Shown piece after piece: positions 59,047 through 64,000 of a DNA stretch of 64,000 nt. The notes beneath the pieces are model-generated. The model ran no database searches. It was not told where the DNA came from and was given only the letters and a program-made list of their open reading frames with translations. Source of the stretch: Streptomyces sp. HUAS MG91 (GTDB taxonomy: Bacteria; Actinomycetota; Actinomycetes; Streptomycetales; Streptomycetaceae). The position numbers were made by a program, and so were the translations under genes. The stretch covers positions 62,001 to 126,000 of the forward strand of contig NZ_CP159534.1 of the NCBI RefSeq assembly GCF_040529335.1, written 5' to 3'. Numbering within the stretch: position 1 is the first letter of the stretch; every line of letters begins with the position of its first letter.

Positions 59047-60048
59047 ATGACCGGACGCCAGCCCACTCTCGACGAGGTCGCCGAACGGGCAGGCGTCTCC
59101 CGCGGCACCGTCTCCCGTGTCCTCAACAACCGCCAGCACGTCAGCGCCAAGGCCCGGCGGGCCGTGGAACAGGCCATCGACGACCTCGGCTACGTACCGA
59201 GCGTCGCCGCTCGCTCCCTGGCCAGCGCCCGGCGCGGCGCGGTCGTCCTCGCGATCTCCAGCGACGACCCGGCACTGTTCGCCAACCAGTTCTTCGCCCA
59301 GGTCATCGCCGGCGTGAACACGGTGATGGAGGACACCGACCTGCACCTCATGCTCATCCTCGCGGCGACCGAGCGCGGCCGCGAGCGCCTGGAGCGGGTC
59401 CTGCAGTCGCGGGGCGCCGACGGCGTGATGCTGCTGGCGTTGCGCGAGAACGACCCGCTGGTGAAGGTGGCCGAGGCCGGGAAGGTACCGGTGGTGTACG
59501 GCGGGCAGCCGCTGGAGCGGGCGCCGCGGTTCTACGTGGACGCGGACAACCGGGGCGGCGCTCGCAGCGCGGTCGAGTACCTGATTTCCACGGGCCGCGA
59601 GCACATCGCCACCATCACTGGCCCCCAGGACCAACAGGTCGGCGTCGCACGCTACTTGGGGTACCGGGAGGCGCTGGCGCTTGCCGGGCTCGACGCGCGG
59701 CGGGTGGCCCACGGCGACTTCTCCCAGGAGAGCGGCGCCCGTGCGATGACGGAACTGCTGGACCGGCACGGGGACCTCGACGCGGTGTTCGTGGCCTCGG
59801 ACGCGATGGCGGCGGGCGCCCTGGAGGCACTGAGCGCGGCGGGCCGCACGGTCCCCGACGACGTGGCCGTCGTCGGCTTCAACGACATCGTCACCGCCCA
59901 GCACACGACCCCGACCCTGACGACGGTCCGCCAGCCGATCGAGGCACTGGGCCGCGAGATGACCCGCATGCTCCTGCGCGCCATCAACGAGGACACTCCG
60001 ACGCCGCTGATCCTCCCGACGGAGCTGGTGCTCCGCGACTCCGCCTGA
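59047..60048 (+). CDS. cebR: LacI-family repressor (CebR-like)
   Basis: 333-aa regulator. N-terminal LacI HTH: QPTLDEVAERAGVSRGTVSR with VLNNRQHVSAKARRAVEQA, followed by the sugar-binding core (RRGAVVLAISSDDPALFANQ; AVVGFNDIVTAQHTTPTLTT). By its position beside cebEFG-bglC it should repress the cellulose genes and be released by cellobiose, binding the TTACCGCTCCCAA sites upstream of cebE. In several characterised Streptomyces loci cebR lies upstream and divergent from cebE; here it is downstream of bglC in the same direction. Assignment to CebR rests on context. Confidence 0.88.
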   Translation: MTGRQPTLDEVAERAGVSRGTVSRVLNNRQHVSAKARRAVEQAIDDLGYVPSVAARSLASARRGAVVLAISSDDPALFANQFFAQVIAGVNTVMEDTDLHLMLILAATERGRERLERVLQSRGADGVMLLALRENDPLVKVAEAGKVPVVYGGQPLERAPRFYVDADNRGGARSAVEYLISTGREHIATITGPQDQQVGVARYLGYREALALAGLDARRVAHGDFSQESGARAMTELLDRHGDLDAVFVASDAMAAGALEALSAAGRTVPDDVAVVGFNDIVTAQHTTPTLTTVRQPIEALGREMTRMLLRAINEDTPTPLILPTELVLRDSA

Positions 60049-60112
60049 CACGGGCACCCAAGGGTTTCCATTCCGGGCCGCGACGAATCGCCGGAACAGC
60101 AGCGGTGCGGAT

Positions 60113-60979
60113 TCAGCCCTGCGTCGCCTCCACTGCCGAGGCGACGAAATCTGCGACCAGTCGCCGCCGGTCCTCCTGGCTCCAGGCGAGGACCAGCGCG
60201 CTACCCGGCGCGTCGGCCACCGGGACGTGCACGAGCCCCGGGTGCGGTGGCCGGGTCAGCGAACGCGGCAGTACCGCGACTGCTCGTCCCAGCAGCACCA
60301 TTTGTGTCAGCTCGGCGCCGTCGGCGACCTCGGGGCCGATCCCGGGGACGGGCTCGACACCGGGCAATCCGCTGCCGTGGATGCCCTTCCAGCGGGGCAG
60401 CGTCTCGTGGGCCAGGTCGGCGAGGGTCACCTCGCTGCGGCCGGCGAGGCGGTGGTCCGGCGGCAGGACGGCCACCCGGCCTTCGATCATCAGGGTCTCG
60501 TGGTCCAGCCCGGTCAGGTCGTCGAACGGCACGTACAACAGAGCCACGTCCGCCCGGCCGTCGCGCACGTGGTCGGCGCGGTCGGTGGCCCCGCCGAACA
60601 CGATGTCCACCTGACGGGCGTCGGGCCGGCGCGCGTAGGCGGCCAGGATGCCGGAGAGCAGGTTCGCGTCTCCGCCGGGCTTGATCACCAGGCGCAGCTG
60701 GGTCTCCCGTCCGCCTGCTCGGCGGGTCTTCTCGATCGCCGCGCCGACGGCGAGCAGCGCATGCCGGCCGTGGTACTGCAATACCTGTCCGGCGGGGGTC
60801 AGGGCGACGTGCCGACTGGAGCGCTCGACCAGCGTCACCCCGAGCCGGTCCTCCATCCTCCGTACCGCCTTGGACAGGGCGGGCTGGGCGATCCCCAGCC
60901 GCTGTGCCGCCCGGCCGAAATGCAGCTCTTCGGCGAGGGCGGCGAAGTACTCCAGCTCGCGGGTCTCCAGCTCGGCCAT
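60113..60979 (-). CDS. LysR-family transcriptional regulator
   Basis: 288-aa regulator. HTH: LETRELEYFAALAEELHFGR with AAQRLGIAQPALSKAVRRME and DRLGVTLVERSSRHVALTPA. Effector domain from about residue 90 (LRLVIKPGGDANLLSGILAA). Start MAELETRE at 60979 is preferred over 61000. It is divergent from the small gene at 61074, and the 94-bp gap holds two dyads, CATTCCT-N3-AGGAATG (61002-61018) and CGTTCTT-N10-AAGAACG (61033-61056), possible regulator sites. The ligand is unknown. Confidence 0.88.
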   Translation of the reverse strand: MAELETRELEYFAALAEELHFGRAAQRLGIAQPALSKAVRRMEDRLGVTLVERSSRHVALTPAGQVLQYHGRHALLAVGAAIEKTRRAGGRETQLRLVIKPGGDANLLSGILAAYARRPDARQVDIVFGGATDRADHVRDGRADVALLYVPFDDLTGLDHETLMIEGRVAVLPPDHRLAGRSEVTLADLAHETLPRWKGIHGSGLPGVEPVPGIGPEVADGAELTQMVLLGRAVAVLPRSLTRPPHPGLVHVPVADAPGSALVLAWSQEDRRRLVADFVASAVEATQG

Positions 60980-61001
60980 GCCGCCAGAATACGTCCCCAT
61001 A

Positions 61002-61056
61002 CATTCCTTGGAGGAATGGATCGAGAATCAATCGTTCTTGGACTTCACGAAGAACG
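61002..61056. promoter_or_regulatory. Two dyads between divergent LysR gene and its neighbour
   Basis: Perfect 7-bp arms CATTCCT/AGGAATG (spacer TGG, 61002-61018) and CGTTCTT/AAGAACG (spacer 10 nt, 61033-61056). Both lie between the LysR gene start (60979) and the gene at 61074. Confidence 0.5.
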
Positions 61057-61073
61057 ACCAGTTCAATGGATGC

Positions 61074-61391
61074 ATGATTCACCACACGATGATCGTCGCC
61101 TTCGATGAACTGATTCCCTCCGGCGAGCTCGACGAGTTCCTGAAAGGGCTGGAGGAGCTGACCGTGGGCACCGGCGCCTTCCAGTCCTTCACCGCCCGCC
61201 ACCACCTGCGCGTCCCCGCCGATGACCACGCCCCGGTGGCTGTCGCTTCCGCCGTGGTCCAGTTCGGCGTGGCCGACCTCGACACCCTCAACGACTCCTT
61301 CAGCCTTCCCAGCGTCGGCGAGTTCATCTCCAGCTGGCAGGCCCGCCGCCCGTACAAGGCGATCTGGGTGAACCACGAGCCCCTCACCTGA
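61074..61391 (+). CDS. Small Dabb-like (dimeric alpha/beta barrel) protein
   Basis: 105 aa. It begins MIHHTMIVAFDELIPSGELD and continues FLKGLEELTVGTGAFQSFTA, VASAVVQFGVADLDTLNDSF, a beta-alpha-beta-beta-alpha-beta pattern of the stress-responsive Dabb/ferredoxin-like fold. Dabb proteins act as small hydrolases, cyclases or binding proteins in aromatic or polyketide pathways. Family placement is tentative. It is divergent from the LysR gene with dyads between, so it is the probable target of that regulator. No catalytic residue can be singled out. Confidence 0.55.
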   Translation: MIHHTMIVAFDELIPSGELDEFLKGLEELTVGTGAFQSFTARHHLRVPADDHAPVAVASAVVQFGVADLDTLNDSFSLPSVGEFISSWQARRPYKAIWVNHEPLT

Positions 61392-61469
61392 CTCGGCACC
61401 GAGTCGCCACGGACGCAGCTCCGGGCTCTCTGCCTGTCCAGCAGGACGCGCCTCTTCTCGCCACCGATC

Positions 61470-61841
61470 TCATACGGGGACGTAGAGGTCCTGCGGTGAC
61501 GCGCCCAGGATGAGACCGTTGTCGAAGCGGACCTGCACCGTCACCAGCGGTCCCTGTTCCTGGAACGCGATCCACGCCGGATGCAGCGCGCCGATCTTCT
61601 GCTCCAGCTGCCTCTTGCTTTCTGGGGGCATGCCGTCACCGTAGGAGTCGAGCAGCGACTTCAGCCGTTCGTACTCGCGGACGTCGGCTTCCTCTCGGAC
61701 GTGCTCGACGACTTCCTCCACGGTTCCCTCGATGCCGGCGGCGAGAGAGAGGATGCCAATGACCGCCCCGGACACCTCGATCGGGTCGGTCAGACGGAGA
61801 TCGGCAGCCAGCTTGACCCGCTGGCCTTCCTGCAAAGTCAT
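61470..61841 (-). CDS. Conserved hypothetical protein
   Basis: 123 aa, soluble, acidic. MTLQEGQRVKLAADLRLTDP and a glycine-poor helical middle (EEVVEHVREEADVREYERLK; LLDSYGDGMPPESKRQLEQK) followed by VTVQVRFDNGLILGASPQDL suggest a small SH3-like N-terminal strand pair and C-terminal beta hairpin around a helix. I do not recognise the family. ATG 61841 has a purine-rich upstream. No contextual clue. Confidence 0.65.
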   Translation of the reverse strand: MTLQEGQRVKLAADLRLTDPIEVSGAVIGILSLAAGIEGTVEEVVEHVREEADVREYERLKSLLDSYGDGMPPESKRQLEQKIGALHPAWIAFQEQGPLVTVQVRFDNGLILGASPQDLYVPV

Positions 61842-62050
61842 GAGATTTCCCTGTTCTACGTTCCGGTGACCCTCACCCCATGATCACCCTCGCCCCGCCG
61901 GGCCGTAATTCCGGCCCGGTCTCCGCCACGCGACGCGGCGGCGTCAGGTCGACGTCGAGTATCGAGACAGCTGGCGGAGCGCCAGATCAGTGCGCCTCGC
62001 ACCCGCCAGCAGCGCATCTTGATCGTCTCCGCACGGGCGCCTAGGCTCTC

Positions 62051-63220
62051 GTGCCCATGGGGATGGGGGAACCGAACCACGGTCGGCGGTCGTGGCTTGC
62101 GCGGCTGGCCCTGCGTCGTGGAATCGCTGCGCTGCTGGCTGGAGCGGTGGGACTGGCCGTTCTGGGAACCGTGTTCGCCGTTCTGCCAGGCATGGTGGTC
62201 GACCACGATCTCGCCGGGGCCGCCGTCGCCTCGCAAGATCGGCTGAAGGCCGTGAACGATGTCCGGACGACTCTTCTACAGGTGGTCGGTGGCTCGGTCG
62301 TGCTCTTCGGCGCGTACGCCACCTGGCGGCAAGTGCGGGTCAGCCAGGATGGCTTGCGCGCCACCCAGGAGGGCTATGTCACGGACCGGTTCAGCCGAGC
62401 GGTCGATCAGCTTGGCAGCGACAAGCTGGAAACACGTATCGGCGGGCTGCACGCGCTCTGGCGAGTCGCGGAGCAATCGGCCCGTGACCGTGAGGCCGTC
62501 ATCTCCATCCAGGCCGCGTATCTGCGCACGCACCTGCCCTGGCCGCCCACCGGGGCGGAGACGCCGGCTGCGGACGTGCACATCAACGATGTCGCCCCGC
62601 TGGAGGCCCGTGTCGCCGACGCCCAGGTGGCGCTGACCGGCCTCGGCGTGCTGTGCCAGCGTCGGGAGCAGTCCTGGGTCAATCTCAGCGCCACCGACTT
62701 GCGCCGGGCCGACTGCGACGGGCTGTGGCTGCCCGAGGTCAACCTCGACCGCTCCTGCATGGAGGCGGCGGGTCTCTACCACGCCAACCTGACCCAGGCC
62801 TCCCTCGTCTCGGTCAACCTGCGGCACGCCGATCTCAAGACAGCGATCCTGCACCGGACCCGGTGTGCCCTGGCCGATCTGCGCGGCGCACGGCTTGTCG
62901 AAACAGACCTGCGCGAAGCGGACTTCACCGAGGCCGACCTTCGCGAGGCGAACCTGCGCAAGGCCGACGCGGGCGGCGCTGTCTTCCGCGCTGCCGACCT
63001 ACGCCTGGCCGACTTGCGCGGCACAGACCTCAGAACGGCCGACCTGGCCCAGGCGCGTCTGACCGGCGCCCTCGTCAGCGAGCGCACCCGCTGGCCCGTC
63101 GGCTTCGACCTGTCGGCCGCCGAAGTCGTCGTCACCGAGGAACCCGGCCCCGAACCCCCGCCTCTGCTCCAGCCGCCGGGGATAACGACGCAGCACCCGC
63201 CGCTGCAATCCATGCCCTGA
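62051..63220 (+). CDS. Membrane pentapeptide-repeat protein
   Basis: 389 aa from GTG 62051 (ATG 62057 and 62063 are alternatives). Two N-terminal helices (about 22-48 and 75-92) precede a helical linker with SRAVDQLGSDKLETRIGGLH. From about residue 215 a pentapeptide-repeat beta-helix follows: NLSATDLRRADCDGLWLPEV, DLRGARLVETDLREADFTEA, DLREANLRKADAGGAVFRAA and DLRLADLRGTDLRTADLAQA, about 20 repeats of the A(D/N)LXX type. The C-terminus is Pro-rich. Such chimeras are common in Streptomyces; their role is unknown, and this is not a Qnr/MfpA-type stand-alone repeat protein. Confidence 0.82.
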   Translation: MPMGMGEPNHGRRSWLARLALRRGIAALLAGAVGLAVLGTVFAVLPGMVVDHDLAGAAVASQDRLKAVNDVRTTLLQVVGGSVVLFGAYATWRQVRVSQDGLRATQEGYVTDRFSRAVDQLGSDKLETRIGGLHALWRVAEQSARDREAVISIQAAYLRTHLPWPPTGAETPAADVHINDVAPLEARVADAQVALTGLGVLCQRREQSWVNLSATDLRRADCDGLWLPEVNLDRSCMEAAGLYHANLTQASLVSVNLRHADLKTAILHRTRCALADLRGARLVETDLREADFTEADLREANLRKADAGGAVFRAADLRLADLRGTDLRTADLAQARLTGALVSERTRWPVGFDLSAAEVVVTEEPGPEPPPLLQPPGITTQHPPLQSMP

Positions 63221-63643
63221 CCGAACGGCCCAGTGATGACCAACGGGGAGCCTGGCCGAGCGACTGGAACCGTTCAAGTCGGAGTTTCTCGCCGCTGCAC
63301 GCGGCAGCCTGACCTGACATCGGAGGTCACAGCGGCGCGCTGATCGCGGCGTCAAGGCCGAAGCCATCACTGAAGCACGGGTCTGATGCACGGTTACGTT
63401 CGTGTCCGGGGTTGCGGTGTGTTGCTGTGGGCCCGACTCGAGCTTCTGACCATAGCGGCGGCATTCTGGCGAGCCCTCGCTGGTGCGCGCGGCCCCCGTC
63501 TTGGCTTGGTACAGCGGCGTGTTGCTGCGTTGTTGAGGGCTGCTGCTCGGGCCTCGACGTGGGCAGGGGCCGAACAAGCCTCGGCCGGTCCACAGGTGGC
63601 GCCGCCTCGCCTGAAGCTGAGGAGGCCATGTGACCATGACCGC
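63221..63643. other. Stretch without a supported gene
   Basis: No convincing frame on either strand. The minus-strand open frames (63327-63629, 63394-63885) are irregular in composition. Nothing recognisable. Confidence 0.5.
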
Positions 63644-64000
63644 ATGACGGCTGGTCGGATCATCTTCCTCAACGGAACGTCCAGTTCGGGAAAGTCGAGC
63701 ATCGCCAGGGAGTTGCTCGACATCCTGGACCACGGCGTCTTCTTCCATTTGGCGGTCGACAGCTTCAACGCCATGCGTACGAAGCGGGACCTCGCGCAGG
63801 ACGACCTCGACCACGCTCTGCGCCGGACGAGGTTGGGCTTCCACCGCTCGATCGCGGCCATGGCCGCGGTGGGCAACGATGTCATCGTCGATCATGTACT
63901 CAGCGAGCCGTGGCGGCTGATCGACTGCCTGACCGTGCTGCCCCCGGAGAATGTGTTGTTCGTCGGTGTCCGTTGCTCACTGGACGAACTGGTCCGTAGA
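63644..64000 (+). CDS. CPT-like P-loop kinase, 3' end cut by the window
   Basis: First 119 residues only. MTAGRIIFLNGTSSSGKSSI has a P-loop of the chloramphenicol phosphotransferase-like family (GTSSSGKSS), then FFHLAVDSFNAMRTKRDLAQ (the Asp that acts as base in CPT), MAAVGNDVIVDHVLSEPWRL and NVLFVGVRCSLDELVRR. CPT enzymes move phosphate from ATP to a primary hydroxyl; most Streptomyces homologues have unknown substrates. The ATG at 63644 follows GAGGCCATGTGACC; a more distant GAGGAGG lies at about 63617-63623. Reading continues beyond 64000. Confidence 0.8.
   Translation, partial: MTAGRIIFLNGTSSSGKSSIARELLDILDHGVFFHLAVDSFNAMRTKRDLAQDDLDHALRRTRLGFHRSIAAMAAVGNDVIVDHVLSEPWRLIDCLTVLPPENVLFVGVRCSLDELVRR

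Overview
The window is high-GC actinobacterial chromosome, most likely Streptomyces or a close relative. Evidence for this: many GTG starts, ATGA/GTGA stop-start overlaps, a Tat-exported DyP peroxidase, DmdR/IdeR-like iron boxes, a CebR-like cellobiose locus, and strong third-position GC bias that produces long antisense ORF shadows. I saw no rRNA, tRNA or CRISPR array.

Layout. 0-14.9 kb is a decayed accessory zone: two IS5-family elements, a barstar-domain gene, DUF4265 and DUF4253 genes, small zinc-ribbon genes, a small membrane gene bracketed by a ~60-bp inverted repeat, and several broken genes. Intact islands within it are a TetR / glycosidase-like pair with a perfect operator, a NUDIX hydrolase, an aldo/keto reductase behind a MerR-type promoter, a glutaredoxin-like membrane protein and a COG4705 membrane protein. 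14.9-22.2 kb is an aromatic-catabolism-like cluster (two FAH-family enzymes, type I extradiol dioxygenase, ACMSD-like amidohydrolase, FAD monooxygenase, cyclase-family hydrolase) with a divergent LysR regulator. 22.2-28.3 kb holds a first BlaI/M56 pair, an HTH gene, an OmpR-type two-component system, a second COG4705 protein and an SBF-family transporter. 28.3-33.7 kb is an SSU/Tau-type ABC importer divergent from a CitA/CitB-type two-component system. 33.8-38.6 kb is a glycosyltransferase / PAP2 / PAP2 / DedA operon divergent from a second BlaI/M56 pair. 38.6-43.1 kb is iron uptake (efeO-efeB-efeU and a siderophore-binding lipoprotein). 43.2-50.6 kb carries a lipoprotein, divergent TetR/target pairs, a CatB-type acetyltransferase and a VOC protein. 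50.6-60.0 kb is cellulose use: secreted GH6 and GH9 enzymes, a cebEFG-like importer, a GH1 beta-glucosidase and a CebR-like LacI regulator. 60.1-64.0 kb has a LysR gene, small hypotheticals, a pentapeptide-repeat membrane protein and the 5' part of a CPT-like kinase gene.

Most interesting signal. One palindrome, GTCTAC-N6-GTAGAC, occurs intact at three places: between blaI-1 and the two-component system, in front of blaI-2 (beside a second, imperfect copy), and upstream of efeO next to an iron box. The two BlaI proteins share the same recognition-helix segment. This suggests a local BlaI-type regulon joining envelope lipid phosphatases, a two-component system and ferrous/ferric iron import, with M56 metalloproteases as probable sensors. 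A second cross-locus signal is a TTCAGG direct repeat shared by the promoters of the two COG4705 paralogues, about 14 kb apart.
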